Assembly: GCF_024199845.1 (NCBI RefSeq)
Contig: NZ_JANADO010000001.1
Span: 4,464,001-4,528,000 of the forward strand
DNA: 64,000 nt
From: Bradyrhizobium sp. CCGB12
GTDB taxonomy: Bacteria; Pseudomonadota; Alphaproteobacteria; Rhizobiales; Xanthobacteraceae
Direction of reading: 5' to 3'
Program-made: the position numbers and the translations under genes
Shown here: positions 31,432 through 40,257 of the stretch, piece after piece
Position numbering within the stretch: the first letter of the stretch is position 1
Layout: each line of letters starts with the position of its first letter
Notes under the pieces: model-generated
Database searches by the model: none
The model's input: only the letters and a program-made list of their open reading frames with translations
Told to the model about the DNA's origin: nothing

Positions 31432-34134
31432 TTACCCCACCACGCTTGCGACCTTCGCCTGCTTCACCGGCACTTCCGTCGTCGCGATCAGGCGCTTCAG
31501 CTCGGGGATGCAGGAGCCGCAATTGGTGCCGGCCTTGAGCTTGGCGCCGATCTCGCCGGCCGTGCGCGCGCCGCTTGCGATGGTGTCGCAGATGGTGCCG
31601 CGGCCGACGCCGAAGCAGGCGCAGACGATCGGCCCGGTCGAGGCCGCCCCTTCCGTCGACTTGCCCGATAGCAGCATGCGGCGCTGCTCGTCGGTGACGT
31701 GATCGGCCGCAAAGGCACTTCGGACCACCTCCCAATCGCCGGCGTCATGCCCCGGGCCGACGAACAGGCAGGCCTCGATGCGATCGCCCGCGAACGAGGC
31801 CGCGCGATAGATGCCGCCGCCAAAATCACGGTATTCGGCGACATCCTCGCCGGCAACGCGGTCGAGCCAGGCGGGCCAGCGCGACAGATCGGCATTGTCG
31901 GCGAACAGGTAGCCGAAGCCGCCGTCGACCGTGACGCGGGTCCACAACAGGTTCGGCGGCAGATCGAGCTGCCGTCTCGACAGCGCAAAGCCGCGGAAAA
32001 CGTACTCGTAGGGCGCGATCGCGGCCGGCGTCGCCTTGGACTCGGGCTGCCCCGAGAAAGGATCGGTGAACGACTGCACCAGCGCCCCGACGCGGCCATG
32101 CGAAGCGTTCATCGCGCTCCAGTGGATCGGAACGAACAGCGTGCCGCGCTGCTGCCGCTCGCTGACCACGACCTTCAGAATGCACTGGCCGTAATCGGTG
32201 GTGATGCGGGCATAGCCGTCGTGAACGATGCCATATTTGCTGGCATCGTCCGGGTGGATCTCGACAAAGGGTTCGGGCAGATGCGCGCCCAGCCGCTGGC
32301 TGAGGCCGGTGCGCGTCATGGTGTGCCACTGGTCGCGGATGCGCCCAGTGTTGAGCCGCAGGGGACGCGAGGCGCCGGTCTCGCTGCGCAATGCCGGCAC
32401 CTCGGGCGCGACGAAGCGGCCCTTGCCGTCACTGGTGAAGAAGCCGCCATCCGCAAAGAAGCGCGCGCCCGGCGCCCCGCCCTCCCGCACCGGCCACTGC
32501 ACAGGCTTCAAGGCGTCGAACGCGTCGTCGGACAACGAGGTCAGCGCACCGATGTCGAAGTCGCGGCTGCCGTCATTCTCGAAGGCCGAGAGCGATGCAT
32601 GCTCGCGGAAAATGTCCACCGCGGATTTGTAATTGAAGCTGTCGCCGAAGCCGAGGCGCTTTGCGGTCTCGCTCAGGATCCACCAATCGGGGCGCGCCTC
32701 GCCTGGCGCCGGCAGGAACGAACGCTGACGCGAGATGCGGCGCTCGGAATTGGTCACCGTGCCCGACTTCTCGCCCCAGGCCAGAGCCGGCAACAGCACA
32801 TGCGGACCGGCCTCGACCGTGTCGTTGGAGAGCACGTTCTCGGAGACCACGAACAGCTCGAGCTTCTTCAGCGCCTCGCGCACGAAGTCGGCATCGGGCA
32901 GCGACACCGCCGGATTGGTGCCCATTACCCAGAGCGCCTTGACCTCGCCGCGGTTGATGGCCTCGAACAGTTGCACCGCCTTCAACCCCTCATGGGTGGC
33001 GATGCGCGGCGCATTCCAGAATCGCCTGACACGATCGATGTCGGGCGGCGTGAAGCCCATATGGGCGGCGAGCATATTGGCGAGGCCGCCGACCTCGCGG
33101 CCGCCCATCGCATTGGGCTGGCCGGTCAGCGAGAATGGCGAGGCGCCCGGCTTGCCGATGCGCCCCGTCGCGAGATGGCAATTCAGGATCGCGTTGACCT
33201 TGTCGGTGCCCTGCGCCGACTGGTTGACGCCTTGAGAATAGAGCGTGACGACCCGCGGCGTGTCGCGGAACATCTTGAAGAAGGTGGCAACGTCCTGCTC
33301 GGACAGACCGGTGGCAAGCGCCGTCGCAGCGACGCTGCCGGCGATCTTGCGCGCGCGCGCCAGCACATCGTCGAAACCTGACGTGTTCTGCGCGATATAA
33401 TCCTGGTCGAGCGCGCCATTGTCGGCGAGATGGACGAACAGGCCGGAGAACAACGCGGTGTCGGTCCCGGGCTTGAGCCCAAGGAAAAGATCGACGTCAT
33501 CAGCGGTGTCGGTGCGGCGCGGATCGATCACGATCATGCGTGCGCCGCGTTCCCCACGGTTCTTCAGCATACGCTGGAACAGAATGGGGTGGCACCAGGC
33601 CGCATTCGAGCCGACGAAAACCAGCAGGTCGGCCTGGTCCAGATCCTCGTAGCAGCCGGGCACGGTGTCGGCGCCGAAGGCGCGGCGGTGGCCGGCGACC
33701 GAGGACGACATGCAGAGCCGCGAATTGGTGTCGACGTTGGCGGTGCCGACAAAGCCCTTCATCAGCTTGTTGGCGACGTAGTAATCCTCGGTCAGCAGCT
33801 GGCCGGAGAGATAGAACGCGACCGCGTCGGCGCCGTCGCGCGCCACGATGTGCTGCATGCGGTGCGCGACGTGGTCGAGCGCATCGCTCCAGGCGACCCG
33901 TTCGAGCACACCCTTGCAGCGGATCATCGGGTAAAGCAACCGGCCTTCCAGCCCGACGGTCTCGCCAAGCGCGGAGCCCTTGGAGCAGAGGCGGCCGAAA
34001 TTGGCGGGGTGGTCAGGATCACCGGCGATCGCCGCCCCACCCTTGCCGTCCGGCGTCGCCAGCACGCCGCAGCCGACGCCGCAATAGGGACAGGTTGTCT
34101 TGGTGGCGCGGAGCGTTGGATCAATCGCCGTCAT
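31432..34134 (-). CDS. nasC: Assimilatory nitrate reductase, catalytic molybdenum subunit
   Basis: 900 residues. The N terminus has the [4Fe-4S] ligands TTCPYCGVGCG and GRLCSKG, then the Mo-bis-MGD oxidoreductase domains (VDTNSRLCMSS, IVIDPRRTDTA, WVMGTNPAVSLPDA) and a dinucleotide-binding C-terminal barrel. The last about 60 residues form a BFD-type [2Fe-2S] domain, CACFGVGRGTICDT to TNCGSC, fused as in NasC/NasA of rhizobia. It reduces nitrate to nitrite in the cytoplasm. The ATG at 34134 was preferred to a TTG six codons earlier. It is the last gene after the flavoprotein, 28 bases downstream, which would supply electrons from NADH. Confidence 0.9.
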   Translation of the reverse strand: MTAIDPTLRATKTTCPYCGVGCGVLATPDGKGGAAIAGDPDHPANFGRLCSKGSALGETVGLEGRLLYPMIRCKGVLERVAWSDALDHVAHRMQHIVARDGADAVAFYLSGQLLTEDYYVANKLMKGFVGTANVDTNSRLCMSSSVAGHRRAFGADTVPGCYEDLDQADLLVFVGSNAAWCHPILFQRMLKNRGERGARMIVIDPRRTDTADDVDLFLGLKPGTDTALFSGLFVHLADNGALDQDYIAQNTSGFDDVLARARKIAGSVAATALATGLSEQDVATFFKMFRDTPRVVTLYSQGVNQSAQGTDKVNAILNCHLATGRIGKPGASPFSLTGQPNAMGGREVGGLANMLAAHMGFTPPDIDRVRRFWNAPRIATHEGLKAVQLFEAINRGEVKALWVMGTNPAVSLPDADFVREALKKLELFVVSENVLSNDTVEAGPHVLLPALAWGEKSGTVTNSERRISRQRSFLPAPGEARPDWWILSETAKRLGFGDSFNYKSAVDIFREHASLSAFENDGSRDFDIGALTSLSDDAFDALKPVQWPVREGGAPGARFFADGGFFTSDGKGRFVAPEVPALRSETGASRPLRLNTGRIRDQWHTMTRTGLSQRLGAHLPEPFVEIHPDDASKYGIVHDGYARITTDYGQCILKVVVSERQQRGTLFVPIHWSAMNASHGRVGALVQSFTDPFSGQPESKATPAAIAPYEYVFRGFALSRRQLDLPPNLLWTRVTVDGGFGYLFADNADLSRWPAWLDRVAGEDVAEYRDFGGGIYRAASFAGDRIEACLFVGPGHDAGDWEVVRSAFAADHVTDEQRRMLLSGKSTEGAASTGPIVCACFGVGRGTICDTIASGARTAGEIGAKLKAGTNCGSCIPELKRLIATTEVPVKQAKVASVVG

Positions 34135-34162
34135 ATCGAGCTGCCTTATCAAGCCGCCTCTA

Positions 34163-35380
34163 TCAAGCCGCCTTGGAGGGACGCGCCAGCGCGCGGCCGA
34201 ACATCATGTCGGTGCGGATCGCCGCCACCTTGTCGCGATTGCGGATCAGCTCGAGATACCAGAGCGCATCGAGGGTATCGCCGATCAGCACGGCACCGGT
34301 GAGCCGGCCGTCGGCGATCACGAGCTTCTTGTAGGTGCCGCGCCTGCGGTCGGTCAGCACGAGGCTTTCGCTGCCCTCCCCGCCCATGAAGTCGCCGGCC
34401 GAGAACACGCTGACGCCGGAGACCTTCAGGTTGGTCGAGACCACGCTGCCCTTATAGGCTGCGGGACGGCCGGCGAGATGCCGTGCCAGCACGCGCGCCT
34501 GCTCATAGGCCGGTTCGACCAGACCATAGCAGGTGCCGCGATGCTCGGCACATTCGCCGAGCGCGAAGATGTCGGACGAAGCCGTCCGCATCACGTCGTT
34601 GACGACGACGCCACGGTTCACCGCAATCCCGGCCTCTTTCGCCAGCGTCACGTTGGGCTTGATGCCGGCAGCGAAAATCACGGCGTCGGCCTCGATGCGG
34701 CTGCCGTCGGCGAGCTCGACGGCCTCGACGTGACCATCGCCATGGATGCGGGCGGTGGCGGCGTTGAGCAGGATGCGGATGCCCTTGCGCTCGACCAGCG
34801 TCTTGAGCAGATCGGCGGCCGGCGCATCGAGCTGACGCTCCATCAACCGGTCCATCAGGTGCAGCAGTGTCACCGGCGCGCCGGCCTTGGCGAGGCCATA
34901 AGCTGCTTCAAGTCCGAGCAGGCCACCGCCGACCACGACGACGCGCTTCTTCGCCGCGGCCAGGGTCAGCAGCAGATCGACGTCGCGGCTGTCGCGAAAC
35001 GTGTGCACGCCGGCGAGATCGGCGCCTGATACGTTGAGCCGCAGCGGCGTCGAGCCGGTGGCGAGCACGAGCTTCGAATACTCCATGCTTTCTTCGCCGT
35101 CGATCTTCAGCTCGCGGCGACCGACGTCGATCTCGGTGACGCGATAGCCGTAGCGTACCGTGACGCCGCGATGGCGCCACCAGTCGGCCGGCCTGAGCTC
35201 GATCTCATGCGAACCGGTCTCGCCGGCCAGCACGGAGGAGAGCAGAACGCGGTTGTAGGCGAGCCGCGGCTCTTCGCCGATCACGGCGACCGCGTAGCGG
35301 CCGAGCGCAGTCTTGGCGAGCTCGTCGACCAGACGCGCGGCCGCCATACCGTTACCGACGATGACGAGCGGTTCACTCAT
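34163..35380 (-). CDS. FAD-dependent NAD(P)H oxidoreductase for nitrate reduction (Flp-type)
   Basis: 405 residues. FAD motif VGNGMAAARLVDELA at the N terminus, NAD motif VVVVGGGLLGLEAAYGLAKAG near residue 145, and FALGECAEHRG late in the sequence; the C terminus resembles the NirB N-terminal flavin domain (GSVVSTNLKVSGVSVFSAGD). In Bradyrhizobium diazoefficiens the flavoprotein Flp sits next to nasC and passes electrons to it. Here it lies between narK and nasC. The ATG at 35380 has AGGGA upstream. No haemoglobin gene is present beside it. Confidence 0.87.
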   Translation of the reverse strand: MSEPLVIVGNGMAAARLVDELAKTALGRYAVAVIGEEPRLAYNRVLLSSVLAGETGSHEIELRPADWWRHRGVTVRYGYRVTEIDVGRRELKIDGEESMEYSKLVLATGSTPLRLNVSGADLAGVHTFRDSRDVDLLLTLAAAKKRVVVVGGGLLGLEAAYGLAKAGAPVTLLHLMDRLMERQLDAPAADLLKTLVERKGIRILLNAATARIHGDGHVEAVELADGSRIEADAVIFAAGIKPNVTLAKEAGIAVNRGVVVNDVMRTASSDIFALGECAEHRGTCYGLVEPAYEQARVLARHLAGRPAAYKGSVVSTNLKVSGVSVFSAGDFMGGEGSESLVLTDRRRGTYKKLVIADGRLTGAVLIGDTLDALWYLELIRNRDKVAAIRTDMMFGRALARPSKAA

Positions 35381-35412
35381 GGAAATTCCCTGTTCCAAAG
35401 CCTGCGGTGGGG

Positions 35413-35435
35413 CCTCTCCCCGCGTACGGGGAGAA
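35413..35435. repeat. Short family A palindrome
   Basis: CCTCTCCCCGCGTACGGGGA and GAA: an isolated hairpin (CTCCCCG-CGTA-CGGGGAG) in the 74-base gap between narK and the flavoprotein gene, at the place where Bjgb is encoded in the related B. diazoefficiens operon. Confidence 0.6.
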
Positions 35436-35454
35436 GCGAGATTCGTACCAAGTA

Positions 35455-36834
35455 TTAGACCCGCGCTCCGGCGAGGCTTGACGTGCCTTCGCCCTGCGGA
35501 CTGCGACGCAGGTAGAACCACCAGGTCAAAGCCAGGCAGGAGGCGTAGAAGCCGAGATAGATCGCGAGCGCGAGCTGCGGCCCGCCAGTCATGGCGATCG
35601 ACTTGCCGAACCCGGTCGGGATCAGATAGCCGCCGATCGCGCCGATCGCGCCGATGAAGCCGACCGCTGCTCCGCTCTCGATGCTCGCCGTCTTGAGCGC
35701 CAGTACACGCGTCGCATCGCCCTTGCCGCGCACCTTGAACAGGTTCTCCTCGCGGAAGATCGAGGGGATCATGCGATAGGTCGAGCCGTTACCGATGCCG
35801 GTCGTCACGAACAGGATCAGGAACATCGACAGGAAGCCGATGAAATCCTTCTGCCCGACGAAGTAGAGCACGCCGACCGTGGCGCCCGCCATCACGATGA
35901 AGTTCCAGAAGGTGATGATCGAGCCGCCGATCTTGTCGGCAAGCCAGCCGCCGAGCGGACGCGACAGCGAGCCGACCAGGGGCCCCAGGAAGGCGATGGA
36001 GATCGTCACGGTGGGGAATTGCGTCTTGATCAGCAGCGGGAAGGCGGCGGAGTAGCCGATGAAGGATCCGAACGTGCCGATATAGAGGTACGCCATGATC
36101 CAGGTGTGCTTGCGCTTGACGATCGCGAGCTGGTTCTTCACCGACGACTTCGCCGTGGTGAGGTTGTTCATGAAGAACACCGCGCCGAACACCGCGATCG
36201 CGATCGGCAATACCCACATCAGACCGGCATTCTGGAGGAAGATGCCGTCGATCGGGCTCGCCTGGAACAAGTTGATGACGGCGAGCGTCATCAGGATCGG
36301 GGTCAGCAGCTGCACGCTGGAGACACCGATATTGCCGCCGGCAGCGTTGAGGCCGAGTGCCCATCCCTTCATCCGGTCGGGGAAGAAGAAGGAGATGTTG
36401 GTCATGCTGGAGGCGAAATTGCCGCCGCCGAGACCCGCGGTCGAGGCGACCAGCAGCATCAGCCAGAACGGCGTGTCGGGATGACTGACGAAGTAGGCAA
36501 GCGACAACGTCGGGATGAACAGGATCGCCGCACTGAAGATGGTCCAGTTGCGGCCGCCGAACGTCGTCACTGCGAAGGTGTAGGGAAAGCGTATCAAGGC
36601 GCCGATCAGGCCCGGCACGGCGATGAGCTGGAACAGCTGGTCGGTGGTGTAGTGGAAGCCCGCCTGCGGCAGCTTGGTGGTGACGATGCTCCAGATCAGC
36701 CAGACCGAGAAGCCGATATGCTCGGCTACGATTGACCAAATCAGGTTACGTCGCGCGATAGTCTTGCCGGTCGCATTCCAGAACGCCTCATCTTCGGGGC
36801 GCCAGTCTGAAATCCAAGTAGGATTCTTCGTCAT
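35455..36834 (-). CDS. narK: NarK-type nitrate/nitrite transporter (MFS)
   Basis: 459 residues with twelve predicted helices. The nitrate signature is GGGNFASSMTNISFFFPD, and a second nitrate-nitrite-porter stretch is IGNGSTYRMIPSIFREE near residue 350. It moves nitrate in and/or nitrite out. ATG after AAGGGA. The gene is preceded by a 339-base leader that holds a 37-base palindrome and a block shared with nrtA, and lies after nrtC with its own regulatory leader, before the flavoprotein and reductase genes. It would supply or relieve the reductase. Confidence 0.93.
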   Translation of the reverse strand: MTKNPTWISDWRPEDEAFWNATGKTIARRNLIWSIVAEHIGFSVWLIWSIVTTKLPQAGFHYTTDQLFQLIAVPGLIGALIRFPYTFAVTTFGGRNWTIFSAAILFIPTLSLAYFVSHPDTPFWLMLLVASTAGLGGGNFASSMTNISFFFPDRMKGWALGLNAAGGNIGVSSVQLLTPILMTLAVINLFQASPIDGIFLQNAGLMWVLPIAIAVFGAVFFMNNLTTAKSSVKNQLAIVKRKHTWIMAYLYIGTFGSFIGYSAAFPLLIKTQFPTVTISIAFLGPLVGSLSRPLGGWLADKIGGSIITFWNFIVMAGATVGVLYFVGQKDFIGFLSMFLILFVTTGIGNGSTYRMIPSIFREENLFKVRGKGDATRVLALKTASIESGAAVGFIGAIGAIGGYLIPTGFGKSIAMTGGPQLALAIYLGFYASCLALTWWFYLRRSPQGEGTSSLAGARV

Positions 36835-36878
36835 TGATAATCCCTTCTAGGCTCACCGCTGCTTCGTTGCAGGCCCCA

Positions 36879-36903
36879 CCTCCGGCCACGGAGGCGCGCT
36901 CCG
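36879..36903 (-). promoter_or_regulatory. Alternative hairpins in the narK leader
   Basis: On the mRNA strand, CGGAG-CGCGC-CTCCG and CCTCCG-TGGC-CGGAGG use the same middle segment, so only one can form. There is no T-tract, so a classic terminator is not proved. It lies 45-69 bases before the narK ATG. Confidence 0.5.
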
Positions 36904-37090
36904 AGGCTTCACCCCGGTGGCGAGTTCACGATGCTGATTGATGATGTTGAGGGACGTCGTCGTTGGCGTCGCGCAAAGACATTTCAATTTCCGTGCCAGT
37001 TGCGCGCACGCTGGAAATACAGGGATTTCAGGATGTTATTCGTATCGCCCGAATTTCTTGCAGGGCTTTTCCGCACGCTAAATTTGCGAT

Positions 37091-37127
37091 TCGCTCAATC
37101 CTTGTGCGCCGCACAAGGATTGAGCGA
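37091..37127. repeat. Perfect 37-base palindrome in narK leader
   Basis: TCGCTCAATCCTTGTGCG, one central C, and the exact complement of the arm. As RNA it forms an 18-base stem with almost no loop. The half toward narK belongs to the conserved nrtA/narK block. Confidence 0.9.
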
Positions 37128-37173
37128 GATGTCGATTATTTAGGCGTGGACCTTTCGTGCATTAACCTTTGGT

Positions 37174-37968
37174 TTACGCAGCCTCTACGAAGCGATGACG
37201 TTCATAGAGGAATTCGAGCACGCGCTGGCGGCACTTCAGATAGGTGCCACTGGTCGCAAGCTCGAGCCGCTTGCGCGGACGCGCCAACGGCACCTCCAGC
37301 ACCTCGCCGATGCGCGCGCTCGGTCCGTTCGTCATCATCACGATGCGATCGGAGAGCAGCACGGCCTCGTCGACATCGTGTGTGATCATCAGGATGGTGT
37401 TGCCGAGCTTCTGATGCAGCGCCATCACGGAGTCTTGCAAGTGGGCGCGGGTCAGCGCATCGAGCGCGCCGAAGGGCTCATCCAACAGCAGCACCTTCGG
37501 CTCCATGGCCAGCGCCCGCGCGATGCCGACGCGCTGCTTCATGCCGCCGGAGATCTCCGAGGGGCGCTTGTCCCTGGCATGGGCCATCTGCACGAGGTTG
37601 AGATTGTGCATCACCCAGGCGTCGCGTTCGGCACGGGACTTGGACCTGGCAAAGACCTTGTCGACGCCGAGCCTGACGTTCTCGTAGACGGTCAGCCACG
37701 GCAGCAGGCTGTGGTTCTGGAACACCACGGCGCGATCCGGCCCCGGCGAATTCACCTCGCGGTTTTCCAGGAGCACACCGCCGGTGGTGGCGTTGGTCAG
37801 GCCTGCGATGATGTTGAGCAGGGTCGACTTGCCGCAACCGGAATGGCCGATGATCGAGACGTATTCGCCCTTCTCGATCGTCAGGTTGATCTCCTTGAGC
37901 ACCTCGGTGGTGGCGGCGCCGCGGGTAAAGATCTTGTCGATGTGGTCGAGCTTCAGATAGGCGGTCAT
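37174..37968 (-). CDS. nrtC: Nitrate ABC transporter ATP-binding protein
   Basis: 264 residues. Walker A IGHSGCGKST, Q-loop VFQNHSLLPWLTV, ABC signature EISGGMKQRVGIARALA and Walker B VLLLDEPFGALDAL are intact. It lacks the extra C-terminal regulatory NrtA-like domain of cyanobacterial NrtC. It powers the NrtAB importer from the cytoplasmic side. Thirteen bases after the nrtB stop, so same operon; the narK leader follows. Confidence 0.92.
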   Translation of the reverse strand: MTAYLKLDHIDKIFTRGAATTEVLKEINLTIEKGEYVSIIGHSGCGKSTLLNIIAGLTNATTGGVLLENREVNSPGPDRAVVFQNHSLLPWLTVYENVRLGVDKVFARSKSRAERDAWVMHNLNLVQMAHARDKRPSEISGGMKQRVGIARALAMEPKVLLLDEPFGALDALTRAHLQDSVMALHQKLGNTILMITHDVDEAVLLSDRIVMMTNGPSARIGEVLEVPLARPRKRLELATSGTYLKCRQRVLEFLYERHRFVEAA

Positions 37969-37981
37969 GTGCTCCCCTCCT

Positions 37982-38878
37982 TTAGTTCAGCGCGGTGCCG
38001 CGGGTGACGAACTTGCCGAGACCCGCGATCAGGCGGTCCAGCACGAAGCCGACGATGCCGACATAGAACAGCGCCAGGATGATCTCGCTGATATGCGAGG
38101 AGTTCCAGGCGTCCCAGATGAAGAAGCCGATGCCGACGCCGCCGATCAGCATTTCCGCGGCGATGATGGCGAGCCAAGACAAGCCGATGCCGATGCGAAG
38201 GCCCGTGAAGATGTAGGGCGCCGCCGCCGGAATCATGATCTTGCCGAAGAACTCGAGCGGATTGAGCCGCACCACCGCGGCGACGTTGCGATAGTCCTGC
38301 GGGATGTTGCGGATGCCGACCGCGGTGTTGATGATGATCGGCCAGATCGAGGTGATGAAGATGACGAAGATCGCCGAGGGCTGGCCGTCGCGGAACGCCG
38401 CGAGCGACAGCGGCAGCCAGGCCAGCGGCGGAATGGTGCGCAGCACCTGGAACAGCGGATCAAGCCCGCGCATGGCCCAGACCGACTGTCCGACCAGCAC
38501 ACCGAGCGCAATGCCGGCGACCGCCGAGAGCGAATAGCCGAGCGCGACGCGCTGGAGACTGGCAGAGAGATGCCAGAACAGCCCCTTGTCGATGCCGCCA
38601 TGGTCGAAGAACGGATCGAGGATGAGCTCCTTGGTGTCCTTGAACACTTTTGACGGCGGCGGCAGTGCAGAACCGCTGCGGCGACAGACCAGCTCCCATA
38701 CAAGCGTCAATAGTGCGATCACGACCAGTGGCGGAATCACGCGTACGGCCGTCTCCCGCGCCATGCGTGCATAGGTCTCCGCGCGCGGCGGACGCTTTGG
38801 TGTCATCGCGACAACCGGCGCGGCGATGGAAGCGGGCACCGCGGTCTCAACCTCAAGCTTCGTGGCAGGCATGTTCAT
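37982..38878 (-). CDS. nrtB: Nitrate ABC transporter permease
   Basis: 298 residues, about six or seven membrane helices with the EAA-type loop of SsuC/TauC-NrtB permeases around residues 180-210 (VRLNPLEFFGKIMIPAAAPY). It begins with a cytoplasmic stretch rich in Pro and Arg (VVAMTPKRPPRAETYARM). It forms the membrane channel of the nitrate importer with NrtA and NrtC. It follows nrtA by 59 bases that contain a hairpin. Confidence 0.92.
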   Translation of the reverse strand: MNMPATKLEVETAVPASIAAPVVAMTPKRPPRAETYARMARETAVRVIPPLVVIALLTLVWELVCRRSGSALPPPSKVFKDTKELILDPFFDHGGIDKGLFWHLSASLQRVALGYSLSAVAGIALGVLVGQSVWAMRGLDPLFQVLRTIPPLAWLPLSLAAFRDGQPSAIFVIFITSIWPIIINTAVGIRNIPQDYRNVAAVVRLNPLEFFGKIMIPAAAPYIFTGLRIGIGLSWLAIIAAEMLIGGVGIGFFIWDAWNSSHISEIILALFYVGIVGFVLDRLIAGLGKFVTRGTALN

Positions 38879-38907
38879 TGAAAATCCCTCTCCGGCTCAA
38901 AGACGAT

Positions 38908-38929
38908 GCGGCCGCCTGACGGCGGCCGC
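38908..38929 (-). terminator. Intercistronic hairpin between nrtA and nrtB
   Basis: GCGGCCGCC and GGCGGCCGC, nine paired bases, four-base loop, no T-tract. It lies just past the nrtA stop. Such hairpins often stabilise the message for the binding protein so that it exceeds the permease. Confidence 0.6.
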
Positions 38930-38937
38930 TGGCTCCA

Positions 38938-40257
38938 TCAGACTTCGACACGCTTGATCGCGAGCGACTTCAGATAGGCTGCCGGATTTTCGGGATCGAA
39001 CACCTTGCCGTCGAAGAAAGTCTCCTTGCCGCGCGAGGTCGAGGTCGGGATCTCGGCGGCCGCAACGCCGAGCGTCTTGGCCGCATCCTTCCAGAGGTCC
39101 TCGCGATTGACCTTGGCGATCAGCGCCTTGGTGTCGAAGCCAGGCTCGTACTTGCCCCAGCGGATGTCCTCGGTGAGGAACCAGAGGTCGTGGCTCTGGT
39201 AGGGATAGGAGGCGCTGTCCTTCCAGAAGCGCATCTGCTGCGGCGAGTTGTCGACGACGCGACCAGTGCCGTAATCGAACTTGCCCTTCATGCGGTCGGT
39301 GATGTCCTCGACCGGGCAGTTGATCCACTGGCGCTTGGCGCAGATCACCGCGGCTTCCTCGCGGTTCTCCGCCTTCTCCGCCCACTGCTGGGCTTCCATG
39401 ACCGCCATCAGCAACGCCTTCGCCGCCTTCGGGTATTTGTCGACCCAGGCCGCGCGCATGCCGAACGACTTTTCGGGATGCTTATCCCAAAGCTCGCCGG
39501 TGGTAATCGCGGTGTAGCCGATGTCTTGATGGATTAGCTGGAGATTCCAGGGCTCGCAGACGCAGAAGCAATCCATGGTGCCAACCTTCATGTTGGCGAC
39601 CATCTGCGGCGGCGGCACCACGATTGTCTCGATGTCCTTGTCCGGATCGATGCCGCCAGCGGCAAGCCAGTAGCGGATCCAGAGATCATGCGTGCCGCCG
39701 GGGAAGGTCATCGCAGCCTTCACGGCCTTGCCGCCGGCCTTCTTCTTCTCCAGCGCGACCTTGAAGGGCGCGGTGTCGATTCCGACCTTGAGGTCGGCAT
39801 ATTCCTTGGCAACCGAGATGCACTGACCGTTCAGGTTCAACCGCGCCAGAATGTACATCGGCGTCGGCTGGTTGTTCTGCGTCACCTTGCCGGCGGAGAT
39901 CAGGTACGGCATCGGGGTGAGGATGTGCGCGCCGTCAATGCCGTTGCCTTCGGATCCGAGCACGAGATTGTCGCGCGTCGTGCCCCAGGAGGCCTGCTTC
40001 TGCACCTCGACATCGGGCATGCCGTATTTGGCGAAGATGCCCTTCTCCTTCGCAACGAACAGCGGGGTCGCATCGGTCAGCGCGATGAAGCCGAGCTTGG
40101 CGCCCTTGACCTCGGGGCCTGCGTCCTGCGCGAAGGCGCCGGCCGGGAAATTCAGTTTTGCTGCGGCGAGAAGTGCGGCGGTCGAGCCGGTGGCTTTCAA
40201 CAATTGACGGCGGCTCAGGCCAGTCGATTCCGAGGGCCGGCGGGTGCGCTTGGTCAT
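38938..40257 (-). CDS. nrtA: Nitrate ABC transporter substrate-binding protein
   Basis: 439 residues. A twin-arginine-type leader (LSRRQLLKATGSTAALLAAA, then FPAGAFAQ) suggests Tat export. The CmpA/NrtA fold follows with GAKLGFIALTDATPLFVAKEKG, TTRDNLVLGSEGNGIDGAHIL, MKVGTMDCFCVCEPWNLQL and KRQWINCP. It captures nitrate in the periplasm for NrtBC. The start codon ATG is used. A 5' leader of some 300 or more bases with the conserved block precedes it, and the gene is divergent from the nitrite-channel gene. Confidence 0.93.
   Translation of the reverse strand: MTKRTRRPSESTGLSRRQLLKATGSTAALLAAAKLNFPAGAFAQDAGPEVKGAKLGFIALTDATPLFVAKEKGIFAKYGMPDVEVQKQASWGTTRDNLVLGSEGNGIDGAHILTPMPYLISAGKVTQNNQPTPMYILARLNLNGQCISVAKEYADLKVGIDTAPFKVALEKKKAGGKAVKAAMTFPGGTHDLWIRYWLAAGGIDPDKDIETIVVPPPQMVANMKVGTMDCFCVCEPWNLQLIHQDIGYTAITTGELWDKHPEKSFGMRAAWVDKYPKAAKALLMAVMEAQQWAEKAENREEAAVICAKRQWINCPVEDITDRMKGKFDYGTGRVVDNSPQQMRFWKDSASYPYQSHDLWFLTEDIRWGKYEPGFDTKALIAKVNREDLWKDAAKTLGVAAAEIPTSTSRGKETFFDGKVFDPENPAAYLKSLAIKRVEV

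Larger units (their letters stand above)
36835..37173 (-). promoter_or_regulatory. narK leader: candidate NasT (ANTAR) antitermination region
   Basis: This 339-base gap has no gene. It holds a 57-base block (37060-37116) nearly identical to one before nrtA, a perfect 37-base palindrome (37091-37127), and, nearer narK, three segments CGGAG/CTCCG/CGGAG that allow two competing hairpins. B. diazoefficiens narK and nrtA leaders are known targets of NasT antitermination. A 70-residue plus-strand frame here (36931-37143) is a chance frame. Confidence 0.7.

Noticed and set aside
36931..37143. Plus-strand frame of 70 codons in the narK leader
   Set aside because: It crosses the palindrome and conserved leader block, has no ribosome site and no protein-like bias.
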